DNA of 64,000 bases from Castellaniella sp049650445 (GTDB taxonomy: Bacteria > Pseudomonadota > Gammaproteobacteria > Burkholderiales > Burkholderiaceae_B). The stretch spans positions 1 to 64,000 of the forward strand of contig NZ_JBASAD010000017.1 in the NCBI RefSeq assembly GCF_049650445.1, in the 5' to 3' direction. Positions 8,591 through 16,903 of the stretch are shown here, piece after piece (positions within the stretch are counted from its first letter, which is position 1; every line of letters starts with the position of its first letter). The position numbers and the translations under genes are program-made. A model generated the notes under the pieces. That model saw only the letters and a program-made list of their open reading frames with translations. It was not told the DNA's origin and made no database searches.

Positions 8591-9754
8591 ATGGCCCAGG
8601 ATAGCGATCTCGAAAAAACAGAAGCAGCCACTCCACGGCGCCTGGAAAAGGCGCGCGAGGAAGGGCAGGTTGCGCGTTCGCGCGAGCTGGGCACCTTCAT
8701 GGCCCTGATCGGCGGCATCAGCGCCCTGTGGTTCGGGGGCGAGGCGGTCTTCCGCACGCTGCGCGGCATCGTGTTCAACGGCCTGTGGTTCGACACCCGG
8801 ATTGCACGCGATCCCCAGGTCATGCTCAACGTGGCGGGCGACTCCGCCTGGCATGGGCTGCTGATCGTGCTGCCGTTCATGGGCCTGCTGCTGGTGATCG
8901 GCATTTTTTCCTCGGTGGCGCTGGGGGGCTTTCTGCTCTCGCCCAAGGCCCTGGAGCCCAAGTTCGAGCGGCTCAATCCGCTGCCGGGCATCAAGCGCCT
9001 GTTTGCGCCGCAGACCCTGATCGAACTGATCAAGACCCTCGCCAAGGCGGGGCTGGTCGGTTTCGTCGGCGTCAAGGTCATCTGGGCCTACCGGGACGAT
9101 ATGCTCGCCCTGTCGCGCATGGCGCCGACCGAGGCCCTGGCGCAAGGGCTGAGCCTGGTCGCGCTGTGCTGCCTGCTGATCGCCTCGTCACTGATCATCA
9201 TCGTGCTGATCGACGTGCCCTGGCAGCTCTGGAACCATGCCAAGCAACTGCGCATGTCCAAGGAAGACGTCAAGCAGGAACACAAGGACAGCGACGGCGA
9301 CCCCCACGTCAAGGGTCGCATCCGCCAGCAGCAGCGCACCATGGCACGGCGGCGCATGATGAGCGCCGTGCCTGCGGCCGATGTGGTCGTCACCAACCCG
9401 ACCCATTACGCCGTGGCGTTGCGTTACAGCGAAGGGCAGGGCGGGGCTCCGGTGGTCGTGGCCAAGGGTACGCGCCTGATTGCCGCGCAGATCCGCGAAC
9501 TGGCCGGCCAGCACGGCGTTGCCCTGCTGGAAGCCCCGCCGCTCGCGCGCGCCCTTTATCATCACGTCGAGATCGACCGGGAAATCCCCGTCTCTCTGTA
9601 CGCCGCCGTGGCCGAGGTCCTGGCCTGGGTCTATCAACTGCGCAACTGGCGTCAGGGCTCGGGTACACTGCCGCAGGCACCACAGGACCTGCGCGTGCCG
9701 CCCGAACTCGACCCGCAACAAGGCCCTGAACCGGCCCTCGTCACCGCCTCATGA
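8591..9754 (+). CDS. flhB: Flagellar type III export switch protein FlhB
   Basis: A 387-residue membrane protein of the flagellar export gate that switches substrates from rod/hook to filament. The N-terminus (KTEAATPRRLEKAREEGQVA) is typical. Four transmembrane helices follow (roughly residues 33-50, 88-112, 145-165, 186-208), then the cytoplasmic domain with the autocleavage site N269-P270-T271-H272. The ATG at 8591 was chosen because the frame extends only 7 codons further, without conservation. The stop overlaps the flhA ATG as ATGA. Confidence 0.97.
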   Translation: MAQDSDLEKTEAATPRRLEKAREEGQVARSRELGTFMALIGGISALWFGGEAVFRTLRGIVFNGLWFDTRIARDPQVMLNVAGDSAWHGLLIVLPFMGLLLVIGIFSSVALGGFLLSPKALEPKFERLNPLPGIKRLFAPQTLIELIKTLAKAGLVGFVGVKVIWAYRDDMLALSRMAPTEALAQGLSLVALCCLLIASSLIIIVLIDVPWQLWNHAKQLRMSKEDVKQEHKDSDGDPHVKGRIRQQQRTMARRRMMSAVPAADVVVTNPTHYAVALRYSEGQGGAPVVVAKGTRLIAAQIRELAGQHGVALLEAPPLARALYHHVEIDREIPVSLYAAVAEVLAWVYQLRNWRQGSGTLPQAPQDLRVPPELDPQQGPEPALVTAS

Positions 9755-11865
9755 ACAGCTTCCTGGATTTTCTCAAGACCCACGGCTCCGGGCATGCCCG
9801 CCTGATGGCAGGGCCCGTGCTGATCCTCATGGTTCTGGCCATGATGATCCTGCCGCTGCCGCCTTTCATCCTGGACCTGTTGTTCACCTTCAACATCTCC
9901 CTGTCGGTGATGATTCTGCTGGTGGCCATGTTCACGCGCAAGCCGCTGGACTTCGCTGCCTTTCCTTCTGTGCTGCTGTTTGCCACGCTGCTGCGCCTGT
10001 CCCTGAACGTCGCCTCCACCCGGGTGGTGCTGCTGCACGGTCACAAAGGGCCGGATGCCGCCGGCCAGGTCATCGAGGCCTTCGGCCATTTCCTGGTGGG
10101 TGGCAACTTTGCCGTCGGTATCGTGGTGTTCATCATCCTGGTGATCATCAACTTCACCGTCATCACCAAGGGCGCGGGCCGTATCGCCGAAGTCGGCGCA
10201 CGTTTCACCCTGGATGCCATGCCCGGCAAGCAGATGGCCATCGACGCCGATCTGAACGCCGGCCTGATCGGCGAGGACGAGGCCCGCACACGACGCGCCG
10301 AAGTCTCCCAGGAAGCCGAGTTCTACGGCGCCATGGATGGCGCCAGCAAGTTCGTGCGCGGGGATGCCGTGGCCGGCCTGCTGATCATGGTGATCAACAT
10401 CATCGGCGGCCTGATCGTCGGCATGGCCCAGCACGGCATGTCGGCTTCCGACGCAGGCTCCGTCTACACCCTGTTGACCATCGGCGATGGCCTGGTGGCA
10501 CAGATTCCGGCGTTGGTGATCTCCACCGCCGCCGGCGTGGTGGTCTCGCGCGTGGCCAACGACCAGGACGTCGGCCAGCAGATGATCGGCCAGTTGTTCT
10601 CCAATCCCAACGTGCTGTTCATCACCGCCGGGATTCTGACGTTGATGGGCCTGATCCCCAACATGCCGCACGTGGCCTTCCTGCTGCTGGCGGCCATCAT
10701 CGGCGGGTGCGGCTGGATGGTGCTGCAACGCCAGCGGCGCGATCAGCAGGCGGCCGCCGCCGAGCCGGGGCAGGAACAGGCCGCTGCCGTGGCCGCCGCC
10801 TCAGAGGCCAGTTGGGACGACGTGGCGCCCGTCGATCCGCTCGGCCTGGAAGTCGGCTACCGCCTGATCTCTCTGGTGGATCACCAGCAAAATGGTGAAT
10901 TGCTGCACCGTATCCGCAGTCTGCGCAAGAAATTCGCCCAGGAAATGGGCTTTCTGCCGCCGGTCGTGCACATTCGTGACAATCTGGAAATCAAACCCAC
11001 GGACTATCGCATCATGCTGTTTGGCGTGGAGATCGGTCGCGGCGTGGCTCAGACCGGGCAGTGGCTGGCCATCGATCCGGGGGGCGTGACGGGCACCGTC
11101 CAGGGGACGCCGACCAAGGACCCGGCTTTCGGGCTGCCCGCATTCTGGATCGACCCGGCGCTGCGCGAACAGGCGCAGATCGCCGGTTACACCGTGGTCG
11201 ATACCGCCACGGTGGTGGCCACCCACCTGAACCACCTGATGCATCGCTACGGGTCGCGTCTGCTGGGCCGCCAGGAAACCCAGCAGTTGCTGGATCACGT
11301 CGCCCGCGACGTGCCCAAGCTGGTCGAAGACCTGGTGCCCAAGACCATCACCTTGCCGCAACTGCAGAATCTGCTGCGCAGCCTGCTCGACGAGGACGTG
11401 CCCATCCGCGACATGCGCAGCATCCTCGAAACCATCACCGAGCACGCGCCGCGCCTGGCCGCCCTCAATCCGGCCGGCACCGGGCCGAATCTGGACGAAC
11501 TGCTGGCCCAGGTCCGGGTGGCCCTGGGGCGGGCCATCGTCCAGCACTGGTTCGCGGGCGAGACGGAATTGCGCGTCATCGGCCTGGATGCCCGCCTGGA
11601 GCGCGTGCTGATGCAGGCGATGGGCAGCAGCGGCGCCCTAGAGCCCGGTCTGGCAGACAATCTGCTGAGCGACGTCGAGCGCATCGTTCAGGGCCAGGAA
11701 GACCGGGGCGAGGCTCCCGTGCTGGTGGTGCCGCCGGTCTTGCGAGGCTCGATGTCGCGCTTCCTGCGCCACCATCTGCCCCACATGGCCGTGCTCTCCA
11801 GTGCTGAAATCCCTGAAGAGCGTATCATTCGCGTCACTGCGGTCGTCGGCGGGAGTCCTGCTTGA
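9751..11865 (+). CDS. flhA: Flagellar export gate protein FlhA
   Basis: A 704-residue protein that forms the export-gate ring. The hydrophobic N-terminal half carries the FHIPEP family signature (GRIAEVGARFTLDAMPGKQM, about residues 143-162). The C-terminal cytoplasmic domain (about 350-704) docks chaperone-substrate complexes and the ATPase. It overlaps flhB upstream (ATGA), and its TGA overlaps the flhF TTG start, so the three genes look translationally coupled. Length is normal. Confidence 0.98.
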   Translation: MNSFLDFLKTHGSGHARLMAGPVLILMVLAMMILPLPPFILDLLFTFNISLSVMILLVAMFTRKPLDFAAFPSVLLFATLLRLSLNVASTRVVLLHGHKGPDAAGQVIEAFGHFLVGGNFAVGIVVFIILVIINFTVITKGAGRIAEVGARFTLDAMPGKQMAIDADLNAGLIGEDEARTRRAEVSQEAEFYGAMDGASKFVRGDAVAGLLIMVINIIGGLIVGMAQHGMSASDAGSVYTLLTIGDGLVAQIPALVISTAAGVVVSRVANDQDVGQQMIGQLFSNPNVLFITAGILTLMGLIPNMPHVAFLLLAAIIGGCGWMVLQRQRRDQQAAAAEPGQEQAAAVAAASEASWDDVAPVDPLGLEVGYRLISLVDHQQNGELLHRIRSLRKKFAQEMGFLPPVVHIRDNLEIKPTDYRIMLFGVEIGRGVAQTGQWLAIDPGGVTGTVQGTPTKDPAFGLPAFWIDPALREQAQIAGYTVVDTATVVATHLNHLMHRYGSRLLGRQETQQLLDHVARDVPKLVEDLVPKTITLPQLQNLLRSLLDEDVPIRDMRSILETITEHAPRLAALNPAGTGPNLDELLAQVRVALGRAIVQHWFAGETELRVIGLDARLERVLMQAMGSSGALEPGLADNLLSDVERIVQGQEDRGEAPVLVVPPVLRGSMSRFLRHHLPHMAVLSSAEIPEERIIRVTAVVGGSPA

Positions 11866-14270
11866 ACATCAGTCGTTTTTTCGGTGCCACCAACCGCGAG
11901 GCCATGCGGCAGGTGCGCCTTGCATTGGGCTCCGACGCCCTGATCATTTCCAACAAGCGGGTCAGCGGCGGGGTCGAGATTCTGGCCACCGACCAGACTT
12001 CCCTGCCCGAAAGCGGTCAGGCCGCGCCCACCCCGTCGGCGCCTTCCATGGCGCCCCGGTCCGTCACGGCGCCTGCACCGCAGGCTGCGCCTCATCCCGC
12101 GCATGCCGCGCCGGGGCATCATCCTGCCAGCCCGCCGGGCGCGGATCTGATGGGGGTCATCGGCGAACTCAAGGGTTCGCTGGAAACCCGCATCGACGAA
12201 TTGCTGTGGGGCAGCCAGTTGCGCCGCTCTCCCCAGGCGGTCACGCTGTTCCAGAACCTGCTGCGCTTTGGTTTCAGCACGGCGCTGCTGCGGGCCATGC
12301 TCAAGCACATGCCCGAACAGGCCGCCACCCGGGGCGCCCTGCAGTGGGCGCGCAACGAACTTGTCCGTCACCTGCCGGTGCTGGAGTCCGAGGACGCCCT
12401 GTGGCAGCCCGGCCTGGCGCTGGCCCTGGTCGGTCCCACCGGGGTGGGCAAGACCACCACCGTGGCCAAGCTCGCTGCCCGCTGCGTGCGCCGTAGCGGC
12501 CCGGGCAGTCTGGTGCTGGTGACGACCGACACCTACCGGATCGGTGCCCACGAACAGTTGAAGATCTACGGGCAGATGCTGCGCGTGCCGGTACACATCG
12601 TGCAGGACGTCCACGAAATGCGCCGGGTCATCCAGGCCGTGCGCCCTGACCAGACCCTGCTGATCGACAATGTCGGCATCAGCCAGCGCGATCGCTACAT
12701 CCACGAGCAGGCCGCCTTGCTGGCGGGTGCCGGGCGCAAGGTCGAGCGCCTGCTGGTGCTCAATGCCGTCAGCCATGGCGACACACTGGACGAGGTCGCC
12801 CGGTCCTATGCCGGCGACGGCGGTACGCCGTTGCGTGGCTGCATCGTCACCAAGATCGACGAGGCCTCGCGCCTGGGGGCCGCGCTGGACACGGCGATCC
12901 GGTACAAACTGCCGATCCATTATGTGTCCAACGGCCAGAAAGTCCCCGAAAACCTGCTGTTCCTGACGGCCGCCGAACTGGTGGACCGGGCGCTGGCGCC
13001 GGCTCAGGCCACCCGCACCTTGTACGCGCCCACTGAGGCCGATCTGGCGGCGCTGCTGTCCATGACGCAGCCGGCCGACAATCCGGACGCCGCTGCCGAG
13101 CGTCGTCGCCAGCAGGTCCTGCTGCCGCAGTTGCTGACCGGTTCGGCGCGCGGGGACGCGCTGAGCATGGATCAGTTGCAGGCCGCCGTGGCCCTGCAGG
13201 ACGAGGATCCGGTGCTGTCCGAGGCCTACGACCTGTGGCGCAGCCGCGCGGCAGGCGATCTGCCGCAGGCCGCCGAGGCCATCGAGCACCTGCGTCGGGT
13301 CGCCCATGGCGGTCTGGACGAAACCCGGCCAGGCCTGGTCGTGCACACGCGTCAGTCCCTGGATTGGCAGGGGCGGCGCGGCGCCTGGTCAGGGACCGCC
13401 TGGTTCGACGATCAGGGCCGGCCGCTGGCCGCGACCACGCAGCAGATCGGTCTGGCAGATGGCTGGCATACGCCTCGGGGGGCTCTTTTTCTGCCGCCGG
13501 GCCGCCCCAAGGCAGAAAACGCCCCCTTTGGGGGGCACATCTCCGCACCTTCGGCTGCCGACGTTCTGCTGGCGCAGATCGAAACCGAGACCGAGGATGC
13601 CCCCACCGCCGTTCTGCACGTGTTCGACGGCGGCAGTCAGGCGCTGCAGCGTGCCCTGAGCGCTCGCGACCGCTGCTGGCTGGCCGCCAGCAGCCCCCGC
13701 ACCCGGGTGTATCTGGACGATGAACCCTGCGTCCTGTCGGCGGCGGTTCAGTCCCTGATGTACCAGCCACTGGACGCGCAGACCTTTTGGCCGCTGCTGT
13801 CGGCGGCGGGCCTGGAAAGTGCCCAACCGGCCTGGTGGATGGCGGCAGGGCAGGCCGAACTGCGCACCCGAGGCGAACCCGCCCTGCCGGTACGGATCTT
13901 CAGTCTGCGGGCTGTCGATCCCCGTGACGGCCGCTTGTTGAAGGTCTGGTATGCCGTGGCCGGGATGGGGGTGGAACCCGACGCCTACCGGATCGCCCGT
14001 GCTTTGCTGCTGCGTCAGGAATGCCAGGCGGCCTGGCGTCAGGCCGCGCCATTGCTGGCCGACGCCGGACGCGAGCCGCTGGTCGATCGGGCGGTGTTTG
14101 CGGCGCAGATGGGCTTGGCGGCCTGGCGCCTGGCGCAGGACCCGGCCCTGGCGCCCGCCGCGCGGGTGGCAGCCCGCATGCTGGGCGCCGACAGGCTCGC
14201 GCCGCGTCAGTCCCATGCGGGACTGCTCAAATTGTATGCGTTGAAAGAACTGCTAGGGACGGCGGCGTAG
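11862..14270 (+). CDS. flhF: Flagellar SRP-type GTPase FlhF, long form
   Basis: An 802-residue protein starting at TTG 11862 inside the flhA stop. Its core is FlhF: an N-terminal B region, P-loop GPTGVGKTTT (191-200), G2 DTYRIGAHEQLKIYG (from 223), and TKID (330-333). FlhF helps place and number polar flagella. Two oddities stand out. The G3 motif reads DNVGI (269-273) where the SRP GTPase family has DTAGx. About 420 residues follow the GTPase domain and match no family I recognise. Residues about 541-566 are encoded by an inverted palindromic element (13481-13560). No flhG follows; flgN lies tail-to-tail and overlaps the last 18 bp. Confidence 0.9.
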   Translation: MNISRFFGATNREAMRQVRLALGSDALIISNKRVSGGVEILATDQTSLPESGQAAPTPSAPSMAPRSVTAPAPQAAPHPAHAAPGHHPASPPGADLMGVIGELKGSLETRIDELLWGSQLRRSPQAVTLFQNLLRFGFSTALLRAMLKHMPEQAATRGALQWARNELVRHLPVLESEDALWQPGLALALVGPTGVGKTTTVAKLAARCVRRSGPGSLVLVTTDTYRIGAHEQLKIYGQMLRVPVHIVQDVHEMRRVIQAVRPDQTLLIDNVGISQRDRYIHEQAALLAGAGRKVERLLVLNAVSHGDTLDEVARSYAGDGGTPLRGCIVTKIDEASRLGAALDTAIRYKLPIHYVSNGQKVPENLLFLTAAELVDRALAPAQATRTLYAPTEADLAALLSMTQPADNPDAAAERRRQQVLLPQLLTGSARGDALSMDQLQAAVALQDEDPVLSEAYDLWRSRAAGDLPQAAEAIEHLRRVAHGGLDETRPGLVVHTRQSLDWQGRRGAWSGTAWFDDQGRPLAATTQQIGLADGWHTPRGALFLPPGRPKAENAPFGGHISAPSAADVLLAQIETETEDAPTAVLHVFDGGSQALQRALSARDRCWLAASSPRTRVYLDDEPCVLSAAVQSLMYQPLDAQTFWPLLSAAGLESAQPAWWMAAGQAELRTRGEPALPVRIFSLRAVDPRDGRLLKVWYAVAGMGVEPDAYRIARALLLRQECQAAWRQAAPLLADAGREPLVDRAVFAAQMGLAAWRLAQDPALAPAARVAARMLGADRLAPRQSHAGLLKLYALKELLGTAA
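13481..13560 (-). repeat. GC-rich palindromic element, copy 2, inside flhF
   Basis: Read on the minus strand it has GCC-GAA-GGT, CCCCCC-AAA-GGGGG, and arms TTTTCTGCC / GGCAGAAAA around TTGGGGCGGCCCGGC. The 16-mer shared with copy 1 lies at 13495-13510. The arms are perfectly complementary although their sequence differs from copy 1 (CTGCC/GGCAG against CATC/GATG). It keeps the flhF frame open and adds about 26 residues. Confidence 0.8.
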
Positions 14271-14693
14271 GCGCCCGCGGGCGTCGTACAGATCCTGATT
14301 GACCAGGGAATGCAGCGTATCCAGCGCCCGCTGGTTGTGTTCCATGTAGGTGTGCAGGATCTGGCCGTTATCCTGGTTCAGGCGGCTGGCCTGGTCGGCG
14401 CGTTCGAACAGCGCATCGAAGGCCGGGCGAAGTTCGGGGTAGACGGCACAGGCGGCATCGATGCCGGCGGCCGTGTCGGGCTGTTCCATTTCGCCCAGAA
14501 TACGGGCGCGTTCCTGGTCCAGCCGTCCCAGGCGTTCCGCGTAGTCGTTCTTGCGCTGAGTCTGTTCGGCCAGGGCGAGATTCGTGGGGTCGTCCAGCAA
14601 GGTGGCCGATTCGGCTTCCAGTGTCTGGATGAATTCATCCAGCAAGGCAGATTGGGCCTGCACGCACTGCAACAGATCGTCTGCCAGACTCAT
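14253..14693 (-). CDS. flgN: Flagellar export chaperone FlgN
   Basis: A 146-residue, mainly helical protein that starts MSLADDLLQCVQAQ. FlgN is the cytosolic chaperone for the hook-filament junction proteins FlgK and FlgL, both encoded at 23-26 kb. Assignment rests on length, helical character (DALFERADQASRLNQDNGQI) and position beside flgM, the standard flgMN arrangement. It is 10 bp downstream of flgM and its 3' end overlaps the convergent flhF by 18 bp. Confidence 0.88.
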   Translation of the reverse strand: MSLADDLLQCVQAQSALLDEFIQTLEAESATLLDDPTNLALAEQTQRKNDYAERLGRLDQERARILGEMEQPDTAAGIDAACAVYPELRPAFDALFERADQASRLNQDNGQILHTYMEHNQRALDTLHSLVNQDLYDARGRLRRRP

Positions 14694-14703
14694 TTGAGCA
14701 GGC

Positions 14704-14991
14704 TCATTTCAGCAAATCACGGACGCTGGCCAGCAGGCCGTCGGCGATGCGGCTGGGGTCGATCTTCAGTTCGCCGGAGGCCAGCGCATCGCGGATTTGC
14801 TGGACGCGTTCGATTTGGACGTCGGCATCGCTGTCATTCAGGGCGGCCAGATGGCGGGCGGCCGGGCTGAGGTCTACTGCCGTGCGGCCGCCAGCGGCCG
14901 CGCCGGACGAAGCGTGGGAAGCCGTGTCGCCGCGCGTTCCCCCGGCCACCCCATTCAGCAGGGGGTTGGACGAAGTGGAATTGATTTTCAA
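14704..14991 (-). CDS. flgM: Anti-sigma-28 factor FlgM
   Basis: A 95-residue protein starting MKINSTSSNP. FlgM holds FliA (sigma-28) inactive until it is exported through the completed hook-basal body. The C-terminal helices (VQQIRDALASGELKIDPSRI, then ADGLLASVRDLL) are the conserved FliA-binding region. A near-consensus sigma-28 promoter lies at 15037-15063, so the gene can be raised by the factor it inhibits. FliA itself is encoded at 45411. Confidence 0.94.
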   Translation of the reverse strand: MKINSTSSNPLLNGVAGGTRGDTASHASSGAAAGGRTAVDLSPAARHLAALNDSDADVQIERVQQIRDALASGELKIDPSRIADGLLASVRDLLK

Positions 14992-15036
14992 GACTCGTCT
15001 CCGGGTTGGGTGGGTGGGATCATTGGTGCATCCCTT

Positions 15037-15063
15037 GTAACGGCGGGTCGGGCGGGTTCTTTA
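15037..15063 (-). promoter_or_regulatory. Sigma-28 promoter of flgM
   Basis: On the minus strand this reads TAAA-N15-GCCGTTAC, against the enterobacterial FliA consensus TAAA-N15-GCCGATAA. The -10 end is 45 bp upstream of the flgM ATG. Two better copies of the motif precede flgK and flaG. Confidence 0.75.
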
Positions 15064-15079
15064 GGCGCCCCACGATTAA

Positions 15080-15802
15080 TTACATCATAACCTGGACCGT
15101 GTGGGCGTCGATGACCGTACCGATAATGATCTGTCCCCCTGGCGTGCGGACCTGAATTCTGGCGCCTGGGCTGCCGGATTCAAGGGCCTGGCCCTCGCTG
15201 GTTGCGACGAAGCCGACACCGCGTGCCACGGTGCGGACCTGCTGGCCGCGTTCGATGGCGTTCGGGTCGCGCAGGGCGTTGGATTCGATCGCGCTTCCGG
15301 CACGGATGCGGCGCGTGGCGATCCAGCCGACGATGTGGGCCGGATCGCCGATCAGCCGGCGGTTGCGCAGCAGATCGCCTTCGCGGGTATCCAGATCGTT
15401 CAGGCTCAGGGTCTGGTCGCGCTGAATCAGGCGGTTGGCGACATAGTAGGTCCCCTGGATCTGGACGCTGGCTTGCAGATAGATCGTCCAGGGCTGCGGC
15501 GCCAGGCAGCGGATCGTCACCGGCGTGCGCGGCTGCAGGCCCGAACTGGACAGCGAGGCCTCCATCTGCTGGCAGGCGGCCTGGTTCACGATACGTGGGG
15601 CATCCACGTGGATGACGGCACGGCCCGGCCAGGCGGCCGCCTGTTCTTTCAGCAGGGCCTCGGCCTGGGCGACGAGGGCGGCCGGGTCCTGCAGGGCGGG
15701 GCGGGCGGTCTGGGCGTTTGCCAGCCCCGGCAGAGTCGCCGGAGACAGCAAGAGCAGAAGCAGCAAACACTGCAGGGGTCGGGATACGCGCATGACTTTC
15801 AT
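15080..15802 (-). CDS. flgA: Flagellar P-ring assembly chaperone FlgA
   Basis: A 240-residue secreted protein with a hydrophobic signal peptide (LLLLLLLSPATLPGLANA, about residues 13-30). Periplasmic FlgA helps FlgI subunits assemble into the P-ring. The C-terminal half is an SAF-type domain (NRLIQRDQTLSLNDLDTREG, RNRRLIGDPAHIVGWIATRR, RVGVGFVAT-like stretch). It is divergent from flgB. The start is uncertain between ATG 15802 and ATG 15793, because an 11-bp tandem repeat runs through this region and neither has a strong Shine-Dalgarno. Confidence 0.93.
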   Translation of the reverse strand: MKVMRVSRPLQCLLLLLLLSPATLPGLANAQTARPALQDPAALVAQAEALLKEQAAAWPGRAVIHVDAPRIVNQAACQQMEASLSSSGLQPRTPVTIRCLAPQPWTIYLQASVQIQGTYYVANRLIQRDQTLSLNDLDTREGDLLRNRRLIGDPAHIVGWIATRRIRAGSAIESNALRDPNAIERGQQVRTVARGVGFVATSEGQALESGSPGARIQVRTPGGQIIIGTVIDAHTVQVMM

Positions 15803-15824
15803 ATGATTTTCATATGACTTTCAT
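15791..15824. repeat. Tandem 11-bp repeat at the flgA start
   Basis: Three successive units of the form ATATGA(C/T)TTTTC-like sequence overlap the first codons and leader of flgA. Each unit brings a CAT, an ATG on the flgA strand, so changes in copy number would shift the start codon and leader. Confidence 0.55.
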
Positions 15825-15910
15825 TGTAGGGTATGCCGGACTGTGCATCCGCTGAGCCGTGTTTTCTGTCAATTTATGTCAACAGCACCCACAACGGCTG
15901 AATAGGGCTT

Positions 15911-15937
15911 CAAACCCCGCTTTGTTTTGGCCTTTAT
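15911..15937 (+). promoter_or_regulatory. Possible sigma-28-like promoter for flgB
   Basis: CAAA-N15-GCCTTTAT in the 245-bp flgA-flgB intergenic region. The spacing is exact but both boxes depart from consensus. The flgB operon is usually a class 2 target of FlhDC with sigma-70, so this may be chance. Confidence 0.25.
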
Positions 15938-16047
15938 CCCCCTGGAGGGGACCGTACTATGGTGGCGTGCGATAAAGCCGCGAATGGTCGGGGGATCATT
16001 TGGTGCACGGTGGCGCGCACTCCGCTCATCCGTTTCAGTGTAAAGCC

Positions 16048-16461
16048 ATGATCGATCGAATCGGCAAGGACTTCGAGTTCTACCAGAAAGCCCTGGCCCT
16101 GCGTCAGCAGCGGCAGGAAATCCTGGCGTCCAACATCGCCAACACCGACACGCCCAACTACAAGGCGCGTGACATCGATTTCAACGCCACCCTGCGCGAA
16201 GCCATGGGCGAGGGCGGTCTGCCGCGTCTGCCGGATACGTCCCTGACCCTGACCTCGGCGCGCCACATCCCGGCCAGCGCCCACACCAGCGGTCCCGCTC
16301 AGGAACTGTACCGTGTGCCGTCCCAGCCCAGCCTGGATGGCAATACGGTCGAAATGGACACCGAGCGTACGCAGTTCGCGGACAACACCATGCGCTACCA
16401 GACGGATCTGCAGATCCTGAACGGTCGCATCAAATCCCTGCTGGCCGTGATCCAGCAATAA
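16048..16461 (+). CDS. flgB: Flagellar proximal rod protein FlgB
   Basis: A 137-residue rod protein, first gene of flgBCDEFGHIJ. It begins MIDRIGKDFEFYQKALALRQ and contains the rod/hook N-terminal motif ILASNIANTDTPNYKARDI. ATG 16048 was chosen over an in-frame GTG 48 bp upstream because it gives the standard length. flgC follows after 23 bp. FlgB, FlgC, FlgF and FliE build the proximal rod between the MS-ring and FlgG. Confidence 0.97.
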   Translation: MIDRIGKDFEFYQKALALRQQRQEILASNIANTDTPNYKARDIDFNATLREAMGEGGLPRLPDTSLTLTSARHIPASAHTSGPAQELYRVPSQPSLDGNTVEMDTERTQFADNTMRYQTDLQILNGRIKSLLAVIQQ

Positions 16462-16484
16462 TCGGCTGCGCCACGGAAACCGCC

Positions 16485-16892
16485 ATGTCCACTTTCAGCA
16501 TTTTTCAGATCGCCGGTTCCGCGCTGTCGGCCCAGTCCCAGCGCATGAACGTCACGGCCAGCAATATCGCCAACGCCGAGAGCGCCGTTGGTCCCGACGG
16601 CCAGCCCTACAAGGCCCGCCAGGTCGTGTTTCAGATGACGCCCTCGGCACGTTCCGAGGCCGTCGGCGGCGTGCAGGTCGCTTCGGTTCTCGAAAGCAAT
16701 GCGCCGCCGCGCGTCCAGTACGACCCGGGCAACCCCCTGGCGGATGCCAAGGGCTACGTCACCCTGCCCAATGTCGATGTCGTTGCCGAGACCGTCAACA
16801 TGATTTCCGCCTCGCGGTCCTATCAGGCCAACGTGGAAGTGATCAATACGGCCAAGTCATTGATGGCCAAGACCCTCACCCTGGGTCAATAA
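16485..16892 (+). CDS. flgC: Flagellar proximal rod protein FlgC
   Basis: A 135-residue rod protein. The N-terminal rod motif is MNVTASNIANAES, followed by GPDGQPYKARQVVFQ. The C-terminal helix VDVVAETVNMISASRSYQAN is the conserved FlgC/hook-family end. It is exported through the flagellar type III gate and assembles after FlgB. Gaps are 23 bp to flgB and 11 bp to flgD, within one operon. Confidence 0.98.
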   Translation: MSTFSIFQIAGSALSAQSQRMNVTASNIANAESAVGPDGQPYKARQVVFQMTPSARSEAVGGVQVASVLESNAPPRVQYDPGNPLADAKGYVTLPNVDVVAETVNMISASRSYQANVEVINTAKSLMAKTLTLGQ

Positions 16893-16903
16893 GGAGTCCC
16901 GCC

